From contig NZ_QVIO01000001.1 in the NCBI RefSeq assembly GCF_003416895.1, positions 620,001-684,000 of the forward strand: a stretch of 64,000 nucleotides of DNA. The letters are read 5' to 3'. Position numbers and translations under genes: made by a program. Below the pieces are notes generated by a model. The model was not told where the DNA came from and did not search any database. It worked only from the letters and a program-made list of their open reading frames with translations. The DNA is from Duganella sp. BJB476 (GTDB lineage: Bacteria; Pseudomonadota; Gammaproteobacteria; Burkholderiales; Burkholderiaceae_D). This document shows, piece by piece, positions 12,684-21,503 of this stretch (within the stretch, counting starts at the first letter, position 1; every line of letters starts with the position of its first letter).

Positions 12684-13664
12684 ATGAACCGAATTTTCCG
12701 TTTGCTGGGCGCGGCCCTGCTGGCCGCCGCCACTGGCGCCACCGCGGCCGCTACCGCAGGCTTTGTCGATCCGTTCGACCTGCCGGCCCAGCCCAGCGCA
12801 CTGGCGCAGCGGGCACTGATCAACGGCGTGGCGCAGGCCGGCCGCCGTCTGGTGGCGGTGGGCCAGCGTGGCCACATCCTGTATTCCGACGACCAGGGCG
12901 CCAGCTGGCGCCAGGCGGCGGTGCCGATGTCGGGCGACTTGGTGGCGCTGACCTTCAGCGGCGCGCGTGAAGGCTGGGCCGTCGGCCACGACGCCGCCGT
13001 GCTGCACACCGACGACGGCGGCGCCAGCTGGCAGCGCCAGTTCGACGGCCGCCGCGACACGCAGGCCGGCGACAAGGCCTTGCTCGACATCTGGTTCGAC
13101 GGCGCCGGCCACGGGATAGCGGTGGGCGCCTTCGGGCTGGCGCTGCGCAGCGACGACGGCGGCCGCAACTGGCGCCACTGCGAGGACCTGCTGGACAACC
13201 CGCAGGCGCTGCACTTGAACGCGATCCGCGCCATCAACGGCGCGCTGTACATCGTCGGCGAACAAGGGCTGGTGCTGCGCCGCGCCGCCGGCGCCGAGCG
13301 CTTCGAAGCGCTGGCCACGCCGTACAAGGGCAGCTTCTTCGGCATCACCGGCAACGCCAATGCGCTGGTGCTGTTCGGCCTGCGCGGCACCGCGCTGCGC
13401 AGCACCGACGCCGGCCGCAGCTGGCAAGCCGCCGCCACCGGCACCCAGGTCGGCCTGACCGCCGGCGTGCAATTGCAGGACCACACGCTGCTGCTGGTGA
13501 GCCAGTCCGGCCAGCTGCTGCGCAGCCGCGACGACGGCGCCAGTTTCGCGCCGCTGGCCGGCGTCAAGCCCGGTTCGGCCGCCGCGGCGCTGCCGCTGGA
13601 CGGCCAGCGCCTGCTGATCGGCGGCGTGCGCGGCCTGCGCGTGCAGCCGCTCGAACTTCACTAG
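12684..13664 (+). CDS. YCF48/BNR-repeat secreted protein
   Basis: A 326-residue secreted beta-propeller-like protein related to Ycf48/HCF136. After the signal peptide (TGATAAATA, cleavage at about residue 25) there are repeated sialidase-type motifs: YSDDQGASWRQ, HTDDGGASWQR, RSDDGGRNWRH, RSTDAGRSWQA and RSRDDGASFAP. In bacteria such proteins are often encoded directly beside MMPL/RND transporters with DUF1302 and DUF1329, as here. It may act as a periplasmic assembly or scaffold factor for that export complex. There is no clear ribosome-binding site before the ATG at 12684, and a terminator hairpin lies upstream, so expression may be low. The pump gene follows after 10 bases. Confidence 0.85.
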   Translation: MNRIFRLLGAALLAAATGATAAATAGFVDPFDLPAQPSALAQRALINGVAQAGRRLVAVGQRGHILYSDDQGASWRQAAVPMSGDLVALTFSGAREGWAVGHDAAVLHTDDGGASWQRQFDGRRDTQAGDKALLDIWFDGAGHGIAVGAFGLALRSDDGGRNWRHCEDLLDNPQALHLNAIRAINGALYIVGEQGLVLRRAAGAERFEALATPYKGSFFGITGNANALVLFGLRGTALRSTDAGRSWQAAATGTQVGLTAGVQLQDHTLLLVSQSGQLLRSRDDGASFAPLAGVKPGSAAAALPLDGQRLLIGGVRGLRVQPLELH

Positions 13665-13674
13665 AAAGACGACT

Positions 13675-16071
13675 ATGGACATGAGATGCAATGGACCGGA
13701 GCAGATGCCGGTCGTCCAGGAGCTGGCGCACTTCGATCGCCGCTCGGGCAACTGGCTGGAACGGCTGGTCTTCAACAACCGCATGGCGATGGTGGTGCTG
13801 TGCGCGGTGGCGACCGTGGTGCTGGGCTGGCTGGCCGGCACGCGACTGAGCCTGAACGCCAGTTTTGAAAAGATGCTGCCGCAAGGGCAGCCCTACATCC
13901 AGAATTATTTGCAGCACAAACCGGCCCTGCGCGGGCTGGGCAACGCGCTGCGGGTGGTGGTGGAAAATCCGCAGGGCGACATTTTCGACCCGCGCTACCT
14001 GGAATCGCTCAAGCAGGTCAACGACGCGCTGTTTTTGACGCCTGGCGTCGACCGCGCCTGGATGAAATCGATGTGGACGCCGTCGGTGCGCTGGACCGAG
14101 GTGACGGAGGAAGGCTTCCAGGGCGGCCCGGTGATGCCGGACGGGTATGACGGTTCGGCGCGCAGCGTCGAGCAGTTGAAGATCAATATCGCGCGCTCCG
14201 GCATCGTCGGCAGCCTGGTGGGCAACAACTACAAGTCCACCATGATCTTCGTGCCGCTGCTGGACAAGGACCCGGCCACCGGCGCGGCGATCGACTACCG
14301 CCAGTTGGCGCGCGCCATCGACCAGACGGTGCAGGCGCAGCAGAAGGGCGCCTATCCGGTGAAGATCCACGTGATCGGCTTCGCGGAGCTGATCGCCGAA
14401 CTGCTGGCCGGCATGCAGCAGGTGCTGATGTACTTCGGCGCCGCCGCCGCCATCGCCACGCTGGTGATCTACGCCTACACCCGCTGCCTGCGTTCGACCA
14501 CGCTGGTGGTGGCCTGCTCGCTGGTGGCGGTGCTGTGGCAACTGGGCCTGGTGGCGGCGCTGGGCTTCGCGCTCGATCCGTTCTCGATCCTGGTGCCGTT
14601 CCTGGTGTTCGCCATCGGCGTCTCGCATGGCGCGCAGAAGATGAACGGCATCATGCAGGACGTCGGCCGCGGCACGCACCGGCTGGTGGCGGCGCGCTAC
14701 ACCTTCCGCCGCCTGTTCCTGGCCGGCCTGACCGCGCTGCTGGCCGACGCGGTGGGCTTCGCGGTGCTGATGAGCATCGACATCCCCGTCATCCGCGACC
14801 TGGCGATGACCGCCAGCATCGGCGTGGCGGTGCTGATCTTCACCAACCTGCTGTTGCTGCCGGTGCTGCTGTCGTATGTGGGCGTGTCGCCGGCTGCGGC
14901 GGCGCGCACCATGCGTAGCGAGTCTGGGCCGCAGCGCGGCATGGCGCGTTTGTGGCAGGGACTGGAACGCTTCGCCACGCCACGCTGGGCCGGCGTGACG
15001 GTGGCGGTGGCGCTGCTGCTGGCGGCCGGCGGTTACGCCGTCAGCCTGCAACTGAAGATCGGCGACCTCGATCCGGGCGCGCCGGAGCTGCGCGCCGACT
15101 CGCGCTACAACCGCGACAACGCCTACATCACGGCCAACTACTCGCTCTCGTCCGACCAGTTCGCGGTGATGGTGGAGACGCCCAAGGAAGGTTGCCTCAA
15201 ATACGAAACGCTGGTGGAGGCCGACCGCCTGGCCTGGACCCTGCAGCAGATTCCCGGCGTGCAGACCACGGTCTCGCTGGCCGACGCGGTGCGCCAGATC
15301 ACGGCCGGCACTTCGGAGGGCAGTCCCAAGTGGCTGACGCTGTCGCGCAACCAGGACGTGCTCAATTACGGCGCCCAGCAAGCCTCGGTCAACAACCCTG
15401 AACTGTTCGACCGCGCCTGCTCGTTGATGCCGGTGATCGCCTACTTGTCCGACCACAAGGCGGAGACGCTGGAACGCGTGACCGCAGCGGCGGAAGCCTT
15501 CGCTGAAGCCCACAGCACGCCGGAGCGCAAGTTCTTGCTGGCCGCCGGCAGTGCCGGCATCGAGGCCGCCACCAACATCGTGGTCAAGGAAGCCAACCAC
15601 AAGATGCTGCTGTACGTGTACGCCGCCGTGATCGTGCTTTGCTGGGTCACCTTCCGCAGCTGGCGCGCGGTGCTGGTGGCGGTGCTGCCGCTGGTGCTGA
15701 CCTCCATCCTGTGCGAAGCGCTGATGGTCATGCTGGGCATGGGCGTCAAGGTCGCGACCTTGCCGGTGATCGCGCTGGGCGTGGGCATCGGCGTCGACTA
15801 CGCGCTGTACCTGGTGTCGGTGCAGCTGGCGCGCCAGCGCGCCGGCGACAGCCTGGCCGAGGCCTATCGCCATGCACTGCAATTCACCGGCAAGGTGGTG
15901 GCGCTGGTCGGCGTGACGCTGGCCGCAGGCGTGGTGTGCTGGGCCTGGTCGCCGATCAAGTTCCAGGCCGATATGGGCATCCTGCTGACCTTCATGTTCA
16001 CGCTGAACATGGTGGGCGCGCTGGTGCTGGTGCCAGCCCTGTCGCACTTCCTGCTGAGGAAAGTGAAATGA
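13675..16071 (+). CDS. RND/MMPL-family transporter
   Basis: A 798-residue inner-membrane protein of the RND superfamily, MMPL branch. Hydrophobic helix 1 is at about residues 38-57, followed by a periplasmic domain, a cluster of five helices around 240-405, a second single helix near 440, another periplasmic domain, and five final helices at about 640-790. This is the expected duplicated 6+6 arrangement. GVGIGVDYALYLV is typical of the second half. Several ATGs lie close together at the start (13675, 13681, 13686); only the first two are in frame. With DUF1302, DUF1329 and the YCF48 protein it forms a recurrent envelope module for hydrophobic molecules. Its stop overlaps the start of the next small gene by 4 bases (ATGA). 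Confidence 0.9.
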   Translation: MDMRCNGPEQMPVVQELAHFDRRSGNWLERLVFNNRMAMVVLCAVATVVLGWLAGTRLSLNASFEKMLPQGQPYIQNYLQHKPALRGLGNALRVVVENPQGDIFDPRYLESLKQVNDALFLTPGVDRAWMKSMWTPSVRWTEVTEEGFQGGPVMPDGYDGSARSVEQLKINIARSGIVGSLVGNNYKSTMIFVPLLDKDPATGAAIDYRQLARAIDQTVQAQQKGAYPVKIHVIGFAELIAELLAGMQQVLMYFGAAAAIATLVIYAYTRCLRSTTLVVACSLVAVLWQLGLVAALGFALDPFSILVPFLVFAIGVSHGAQKMNGIMQDVGRGTHRLVAARYTFRRLFLAGLTALLADAVGFAVLMSIDIPVIRDLAMTASIGVAVLIFTNLLLLPVLLSYVGVSPAAAARTMRSESGPQRGMARLWQGLERFATPRWAGVTVAVALLLAAGGYAVSLQLKIGDLDPGAPELRADSRYNRDNAYITANYSLSSDQFAVMVETPKEGCLKYETLVEADRLAWTLQQIPGVQTTVSLADAVRQITAGTSEGSPKWLTLSRNQDVLNYGAQQASVNNPELFDRACSLMPVIAYLSDHKAETLERVTAAAEAFAEAHSTPERKFLLAAGSAGIEAATNIVVKEANHKMLLYVYAAVIVLCWVTFRSWRAVLVAVLPLVLTSILCEALMVMLGMGVKVATLPVIALGVGIGVDYALYLVSVQLARQRAGDSLAEAYRHALQFTGKVVALVGVTLAAGVVCWAWSPIKFQADMGILLTFMFTLNMVGALVLVPALSHFLLRKVK

Positions 16072-16301
16072 CGATGGTTGCCGTGCCGCCGCCGGCCGTG
16101 GCGGCGCTGATACAGGCGCTGCGCGCCAGCGGCGCTTCCTACAACGCCATCGCCGCGGCCCTGAACCAGAGCGGCGTGCGCGGCCGCCAGGGCGGGCGCT
16201 GGTTCCCGGCCACCGTGCGCAATGCGCTGCGGCGGGTCGCAGCCGGCCATGAAGCCCCGGATCAATCAATTGAAATCAAGGAGTCGCAATGCAAGGTCTG
16301 A
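16068..16301 (+). CDS. Small protein resembling the helical segment of recombinase domains
   Basis: A 77-residue protein translated from an ATGA overlap with the RND gene and overlapping the next start by 13 bases, so it is clearly part of the operon. Residues about 8-58 (LIQALRASGASYNAIAAALN and the downstream GRWFPATVRNALRR) resemble the helix-turn-helix-like segment found in the recombinase domain of large serine recombinases, but no catalytic resolvase domain is present. It might bind DNA or serve as an adaptor; neither is shown. It is easily missed because it is short and flanked by overlaps. Coding is supported by the tight coupling on both sides and the coherent domain-like sequence. 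Confidence 0.75.
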   Translation: MTMVAVPPPAVAALIQALRASGASYNAIAAALNQSGVRGRQGGRWFPATVRNALRRVAAGHEAPDQSIEIKESQCKV

Positions 16302-18496
16302 TGCAGCATCAATCGCTGCTGGTGTCGTCGTTGATTGAACACGCCTGCCACAGCCACCCGGAACGCGAAATCATCTCGCGCACCTCCGAAGGTCCGGTCC
16401 AACGCAGTACCTACGCCTCGGTCGCGCGGCGCGCGCGCCAGCTGGCCAACGCGCTGCTGCGCATGGGCGTCAAGCCGGGCGACCGCGTCGCCACGCTGGC
16501 CTGGAACGGTTACCGCCACATGGAGCTGTACTACGCGGTGGCCGGCATCGGCGCCGTGCTGCACACGATTAATCCGCGCCTGTTCCCGGAGCAGATCGAA
16601 TACATCGTCAACCACGCCGACGACCAGCTGCTGTTCTTCGATATCGGCTTCGCCGGCCTGGTGTCCGATCTGATGCCGAAGATGAAAAGCCTGCGCAAGG
16701 TCTATGCACTGACCGACCGCGCGCACATGCCGGCCATGCCGGACGTGGGCAGCTACGAAGAACTGATCGCCCGCGAAAGCGAGCAATTCGTCTGGCCGCA
16801 GCTGGATGAGCACAGCGCGGCGGCGCTCTGCTACACCTCGGGCACCACCGGCCATCCCAAAGGCGTGCTGTATTCGCATCGCTCGACGGTGCTGCATGCG
16901 ATGTCCGTATGCGGCGCCGACGGCCTGGCGATTTCTGGCGCCGACACCGCGCTGGTGGTGGTGCCGATGTTCCATGTGAACGCCTGGGGCATGCCGTATG
17001 CGGGCGCGCTGTCCGGCGCACGGCTGGTGTTTCCGGGGCCGCAGCTGGACGGCGCCAGCGTCTACCAGCTGATGCGCGATGAGCGCGTGACGGTGGCGCT
17101 GGGCGTGCCGACGGTGTGGCTGATGCTGTTCCGGCACGTCGAGCAGCACAACCTCTTTCCGTTGCACGAGCTTTGCCTGGAGCGGGTGGTGATCGGCGGC
17201 GCGGCGGCGCCGCTGTCGATGATCGAGACATTCGAATCGCGCTTCGGCAGCGAAGTGCTGCACGCCTGGGGCATGACCGAGCTGTCGCCGTTGGGCACCG
17301 TGTGCCGTCCGATGCGCAAGCATGCCGGCTTGCCGCAGGAAGCGTATCGCCGCATGCAGATGAAGCAGGGCAGGCCGGTGTTCGGCGTAACGCTGAAGAT
17401 CGTCGACGAGGACGGCAGGGCGCTGCCGCATGACGGCAAGGCCGCCGGCCGCCTGCTGGTGCGCGGCCCGTGGGTGGCCAGCGCCTATTTCGGCGGCGAG
17501 CCTGGCGAGCTGCTGGACCCGGACGGCTACTTCGACACCGGCGACGTCGCCACTATCGACACCGACGGCTACATGCTGATCACCGACCGCGCCAAGGACG
17601 TGATCAAGTCCGGCGGCGAGTGGATCTCCTCGATCGACCTGGAAAACGCGGCGATGGGCCATCCGGACGTGGCCGAGGCGGCGGTGATCGGCATCGCCCA
17701 CCCGACCTGGCAGGAACGCCCGCTGTTGATCGTGGTGCGCAAGCCGGGCCGCGAGGTAAGCGGCGCGGAGCTGCAAGCCTTCCTGGCGGCCAGGGTGGCG
17801 CGCTGGTGGTGTCCGGACGAAGTGGTGTTCGTTGACAGCCTGCCGCACACCGCCACCGGCAAGCTGCAAAAGATGGTGCTGCGCCAGCAGTTCCGCGACT
17901 ACCGACTGAGCCAGCCGGCGCCGCAGCGCAGCGCCGCACCGACGCTGCTGATCGTCCCCGGCCTGCGCGACCATGTGCCGCAGCACTGGCAAACCTTGCT
18001 GGCCGAGGCCACGCCAGGCGCCCGCATCGTGCCGCCGCTGGAAGTCGACGGCCTCAATTGCGCGGCGCGGATAGCGGCGCTGGACCAGGCCATCGCCGCC
18101 ATCGACGGCCCGGTGATCCTGGTGGCGCACAGCGCCGGGGTGCTGATGGTGGCCCACTGGGCCGCCCAACACCAGCGTCCTATCGCCGGCGCCTTGCTGG
18201 TCACGCCGCCGGATCTGGAGGCTGATTGGCCGGAGCCGTATCCACGGCCTGCCGCGCTGGTGGCCAACGGCTGGGCGCCGCTGCCGCGCCACCGCCTGCC
18301 TTTCCCGGCGCTGGTGGCGGCCAGCAGCAACGATTACCTGGCCAGCCACCAGGCGGTGCGCGCGATGGCCGAAGACTGGGGCGCCGAACTGGTGGAGCTG
18401 GGCGCGGTCGGCCACCTGAATCCGGCCGCCGGCTACGGTCCGTGGCCGCGCGCGCAGGAATTGCTGGAACGTTTGCAAGCCAGTGTCGTGAAATGA
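16289..18496 (+). CDS. Acyl-CoA ligase fused to an RBBP9-type serine hydrolase
   Basis: A 735-residue two-domain protein. Residues 1 to about 545 are an AMP-forming acyl-CoA synthetase: P-loop [11 protein letters not shown] at 182-192, GWGMTE-like motif ([10 protein letters not shown]), [10 protein letters not shown], and catalytic K525 in TGKLQK. After a short linker, residues about 550-735 are an alpha/beta hydrolase of the RBBP9/YdeN type, with candidate triad S615 (AHSAGV), D682 (SSNDYLAS) and H709 (VGHLNP). Both catalytic sets look intact and there is no frame break, so this is a true fusion. The ligase would activate a carboxylic acid with CoA; the hydrolase could release the acid from an ester or lactone, or edit acyl-CoA. 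An AAGGAG site precedes the ATG. The substrate is unknown. Confidence 0.9.
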   Translation: MQGLMQHQSLLVSSLIEHACHSHPEREIISRTSEGPVQRSTYASVARRARQLANALLRMGVKPGDRVATLAWNGYRHMELYYAVAGIGAVLHTINPRLFPEQIEYIVNHADDQLLFFDIGFAGLVSDLMPKMKSLRKVYALTDRAHMPAMPDVGSYEELIARESEQFVWPQLDEHSAAALCYTSGTTGHPKGVLYSHRSTVLHAMSVCGADGLAISGADTALVVVPMFHVNAWGMPYAGALSGARLVFPGPQLDGASVYQLMRDERVTVALGVPTVWLMLFRHVEQHNLFPLHELCLERVVIGGAAAPLSMIETFESRFGSEVLHAWGMTELSPLGTVCRPMRKHAGLPQEAYRRMQMKQGRPVFGVTLKIVDEDGRALPHDGKAAGRLLVRGPWVASAYFGGEPGELLDPDGYFDTGDVATIDTDGYMLITDRAKDVIKSGGEWISSIDLENAAMGHPDVAEAAVIGIAHPTWQERPLLIVVRKPGREVSGAELQAFLAARVARWWCPDEVVFVDSLPHTATGKLQKMVLRQQFRDYRLSQPAPQRSAAPTLLIVPGLRDHVPQHWQTLLAEATPGARIVPPLEVDGLNCAARIAALDQAIAAIDGPVILVAHSAGVLMVAHWAAQHQRPIAGALLVTPPDLEADWPEPYPRPAALVANGWAPLPRHRLPFPALVAASSNDYLASHQAVRAMAEDWGAELVELGAVGHLNPAAGYGPWPRAQELLERLQASVVK

Positions 18497-18524
18497 AAAG
18501 ACGCTGTCGCCCACTGCACGGTTT

Positions 18525-18548
18525 CCGCCGAATCGGCGGGACTATACT
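18525..18548. promoter_or_regulatory. Dyad and -10-like element before the oxidoreductase gene
   Basis: Palindrome CCGCCG-AAT-CGGCGG at 18525-18539, followed directly by a TATACT hexamer at 18543-18548 and the oxidoreductase start 25 bases later. This could be a secondary promoter with an operator for the distal half of the block. No convincing -35 is visible, so the call is tentative. Confidence 0.35.
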
Positions 18549-18572
18549 CATAAAAACAGAACGAGGAGATCA

Positions 18573-19556
18573 ATGATGGCAAAGGCAGTCCGTTTCAATA
18601 GTTCCGGCGGCCCGGAAGTGCTGTACCTGGCGGAGGTCGAAGTGGCCGATCCGGGTCCGGGCGAAGTGCGCATCCGCCACGTGGCGGTCGGCATCAACTA
18701 CGCCGACACCTACTTCCGCAATGGCACCTATGCGATCCCGCTGCCGAACGGCATCGGCGTCGAGGCGGCCGGCGTGGTGGTGGCGCTGGGCGAGGGCGTC
18801 ACCCACCTGGCGCTGGGCGACCGCGTCACCTACACCGGCTTTATCAACACCCTGGGCGCCTACAGCACCGAACGCGTAATCTCCGCCGCGCCGCTGATCA
18901 AGCTGCCCGAGACCATCTCCTTTGAAGCGGCGGCCGCCGCCACCATGCGCGGCCTGACCTCGGCCTACCTGATGCGCCGCATCCGCGATTTCAAGCCGGG
19001 CGACACGGTCCTGCTGCACGCTGCGGCCGGCGGCGTGGGCCTGATCGTGTCGCAATGGGCCAAGCTGCTGGGTGTTAATGTGATCGGCACCGTGTCCACG
19101 GCGGCCAAGGCGGAACTGGCGCTGGCCCACGGCTGCACCCATGTGATCAACTACAGCACCGAGAACGTGGCCGAGCGCGTGCGCGCGCTGACCGGCGGCG
19201 TCGGCGTCGACGTGGTGTTCGACAGCGTCGGCAAGGACACCTTCACGGCGTCGCTCGATTCGCTGCGCAAGCGTGGGCTGCTGGTGTGCGTCGGCACCGC
19301 CTCCGGCCCGGTGCCGGCGTTCGACCCGGTGCTGTTGGCGATGAAAGGCTCGCTGTTCGTCACCCGCCCGGCGCTGGCCGACTACATCGCTGATCCTGCG
19401 GAGAAGGCGGCGCTGGCCGCCGAGCTGTTCGACCATGTCGGCAATGGCCGCATCAAGATCGAGATCAACCAGCACTACGCGCTGGAAGACGCGGTCCAGG
19501 CGCACCGCGACCTGGAAGCCCGCAAGACCACCGGTTCGTCGATTTTCGTGATCTGA
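18573..19556 (+). CDS. Zinc-less NADPH:quinone oxidoreductase (MDR family)
   Basis: A 327-residue member of the medium-chain dehydrogenase/reductase superfamily, quinone oxidoreductase branch. It has the GroES-like N-terminal fold (VGINYADTYFRNG) and a Rossmann nucleotide motif (LLHAAAGGVGLIVSQWAK), without the zinc ligands of alcohol dehydrogenases. It would reduce a quinone or an alpha,beta-unsaturated carbonyl or enoyl compound using NADPH. Two adjacent ATGs (18573 and 18576) are possible; an AGGAG at 18564-18568 gives slightly better spacing to the second. The dioxygenase gene starts 11 bases after its stop. In this context it may reduce an enone or enoyl intermediate, but that is inferred. 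Confidence 0.9.
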   Translation: MMAKAVRFNSSGGPEVLYLAEVEVADPGPGEVRIRHVAVGINYADTYFRNGTYAIPLPNGIGVEAAGVVVALGEGVTHLALGDRVTYTGFINTLGAYSTERVISAAPLIKLPETISFEAAAAATMRGLTSAYLMRRIRDFKPGDTVLLHAAAGGVGLIVSQWAKLLGVNVIGTVSTAAKAELALAHGCTHVINYSTENVAERVRALTGGVGVDVVFDSVGKDTFTASLDSLRKRGLLVCVGTASGPVPAFDPVLLAMKGSLFVTRPALADYIADPAEKAALAAELFDHVGNGRIKIEINQHYALEDAVQAHRDLEARKTTGSSIFVI

Positions 19557-19566
19557 GGAGAACGCG

Positions 19567-20415
19567 ATGCGAGTAGAACAACTGACTTGCGCCATCGGCG
19601 CCGAGCTGCGCGAGGTGAACCTGGCCGACGCGCTCCACGACGACGGCCTGTTCGACGACATCCGCGAACTGCTGCTGCGCCACCGCGTGCTGTTCCTGCG
19701 CGGCCAGGACTTCAGCCGCGCCGAGCACGTGGCCTTCGCACGCCGCTTCGGCGAGCTGGAAGATCATCCGGTGGCCGGCAGCGATCCCGATCATCCTGGC
19801 CTGGTGCGCATCTACAAGAACCCCGACCAGCCCGGCGACCGTTACGAAAACGCCTGGCATGCCGACGCCACCTGGCGCAACGCACCGCAGTTCGGCGCCG
19901 TGCTGCGCTGCATCGAGTGCCCGCCGGTCGGCGGCGACACCATGTGGGCCAACATGGCGCTGGCCTACGAGCGGCTGCCGGACGACATCAAGACCCGCAT
20001 CGAAGGCCTGCGCGCGCGTCACAGCATCGAGGCCAGCTTCGGCGCCGCGATGCCGATCGAGAAGCGCCACGCATTGAAGGCGCAGTTCCCGGACGCCGAG
20101 CATCCGGTGGTGCGCATCCATCCGGAGACGGGCGAGAAGATCTTGTTCGTCAACGCCTTCACCACCCACATCAGCAACTACCACACGCCCGATCGCGTGC
20201 GCTATGGCCAGGACGCCAACCCCGGCGCCAGCCAGCTGTTGAGTTATCTGATCAGCCAGGCCTACATCCCCGAGTACCAGGTGCGCTGGCGCTGGCAGCC
20301 GGACAGCGTGGCGATCTGGGACAACCGTTCGACCCAGCACTACGCCGTCATGGACTATCCGCCGTGCCATCGCAAGATGGAACGGGCCGGCATCGTCGGC
20401 GACGTCCCGTACTAA
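19567..20415 (+). CDS. TauD/TfdA-family Fe(II)/2-oxoglutarate dioxygenase
   Basis: A 282-residue alpha-ketoglutarate-dependent dioxygenase. The iron facial triad is visible as H-x-D in AWHADATW and a distal histidine in STQHYAVMDYP, followed by the 2-oxoglutarate-binding arginine region (CHRKMERAGIVGD). Family members hydroxylate taurine, alkyl sulfonates, sulfate esters, phenoxyacetates or betaine-like substrates, often causing loss of sulfite or another group. A GAGGAG site overlapping the previous stop precedes the ATG, so it is in the same operon as the oxidoreductase. A YeiH-type exporter lies further downstream, which keeps a sulfur-containing substrate possible but does not prove it. 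Confidence 0.92.
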   Translation: MRVEQLTCAIGAELREVNLADALHDDGLFDDIRELLLRHRVLFLRGQDFSRAEHVAFARRFGELEDHPVAGSDPDHPGLVRIYKNPDQPGDRYENAWHADATWRNAPQFGAVLRCIECPPVGGDTMWANMALAYERLPDDIKTRIEGLRARHSIEASFGAAMPIEKRHALKAQFPDAEHPVVRIHPETGEKILFVNAFTTHISNYHTPDRVRYGQDANPGASQLLSYLISQAYIPEYQVRWRWQPDSVAIWDNRSTQHYAVMDYPPCHRKMERAGIVGDVPY

Positions 20416-20446
20416 ATTCGACTACTAAAAAACACAGGAGCACAGC

Positions 20447-21499
20447 ATGCAATTTCTCGACGATTCCCTGCACCCGGAGAACCAGGACAAGGTAGTCATC
20501 ACCACCGCGCCGTACGGCCCGGAGTGGGCGCCGGAAGACTTCCCCGAAGATATCCCGGTGACGATGGAAGAACAGATCCAGAAGGCGGTCGACTGCTACA
20601 ACGCCGGCGCCACCGTGCTGCACCTGCATGTGCGCGAACTCGATGGCAAGGGCAGCAAGCGCCTGTCCAAGTTCAATGAGCTGATCGCCGGCGTGCGCGC
20701 CCGCGTGCCGGACATGATCATCCAGGTCGGCGGCTCGATCTCGTTCGCGCCGGAAGACGACGGCCAGGCCGCCAAATGGCTGTCCGACGACACCCGCCAC
20801 ATGCTGGCCGACCTCGATCCGAAACCGGACCAGGTGACCGTGGCGATCAACACCACCCAGATGAACATCATGGAGCTGCTGTATCCGGAATACCTGGAAG
20901 GCACCTCGCTGGCGTCGCCGATGATGCACGCGGCCTATAGCGAAATGACGGTGCCGGCCGGCCCGGCCTGGGTGGCCGAGCACTTGAAGCGTCTGCAGGC
21001 TTCCGGCATCCAGCCGCACTTTCAGCTGACCGGCATGCACGCGCTGGAAACGCTGGACCGCCTGGTGCGCAAGGGCGTCTACACCGGCCCGCTGAACCTG
21101 ACGTGGATCGGCATCGGCGGCGGCTTCGACGGCCCCAATCCGTTCAACTTCATGGACTTCATCCGCCGCGCGCCGGACGGCGCCTGCATCACGGCCGAGT
21201 CGCTGCTGAAGAACGTCCTGCCGTTCAACATGATGGCGATGGCGATGGGCATGCACCCGCGCTGCGGCACCGAGGATACCTTGATCGGCCAGTTGGGCCA
21301 GCGCATGACCTCCGTGCAGCAGATCGAGCAGTGCGTGCGGGTGGCGCGTGAACTGGGGCGCGAGATCGCCAGCGGCAAGGAAGCGCGCGCGATCTACCGC
21401 ATCGGCGTGCAGTACAAGGATGCCGAGGAAACCCTGCGCATGAACGGCATGGCGCCGAACCGCAAGCGCGGCCAGAAAAACGTACCGCTGCGGACCTGA
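20447..21499 (+). CDS. BKACE family (DUF849) 3-keto acid cleavage enzyme
   Basis: A 350-residue DUF849/BKACE protein. Characterised members (for example 3-keto-5-aminohexanoate and dehydrocarnitine cleavage enzymes) condense a beta-keto acid with acetyl-CoA to give acetoacetate and a new acyl-CoA. The zinc-binding motif is present as H59 and H61 in LHLHVRE, together with VQVGGS-like and TAESLLKN segments typical of the TIM barrel. The protein is longer than many family members (usually about 270-310), with extra C-terminal residues rich in basic amino acids. An AGGAG precedes the ATG. It sits between the dioxygenase and an MFS carrier. Its keto-acid substrate cannot be read from sequence, but the enzyme strongly implies that the pathway passes through a beta-keto acid. 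Confidence 0.9.
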   Translation: MQFLDDSLHPENQDKVVITTAPYGPEWAPEDFPEDIPVTMEEQIQKAVDCYNAGATVLHLHVRELDGKGSKRLSKFNELIAGVRARVPDMIIQVGGSISFAPEDDGQAAKWLSDDTRHMLADLDPKPDQVTVAINTTQMNIMELLYPEYLEGTSLASPMMHAAYSEMTVPAGPAWVAEHLKRLQASGIQPHFQLTGMHALETLDRLVRKGVYTGPLNLTWIGIGGGFDGPNPFNFMDFIRRAPDGACITAESLLKNVLPFNMMAMAMGMHPRCGTEDTLIGQLGQRMTSVQQIEQCVRVARELGREIASGKEARAIYRIGVQYKDAEETLRMNGMAPNRKRGQKNVPLRT

Positions 21500-21503
21500 C
21501 GCC

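Noticed and set aside
13564..16269. Large minus-strand open frame opposite the RND gene
   Set aside because: Antisense frame with no recognisable domain; the RND protein on the plus strand is unambiguous.
16068..16301. Idea that the small recombinase-like protein marks an integrated mobile element
   Set aside because: It lacks the catalytic domain, there are no flanking repeats, and it is coupled by overlaps to metabolic genes on both sides.
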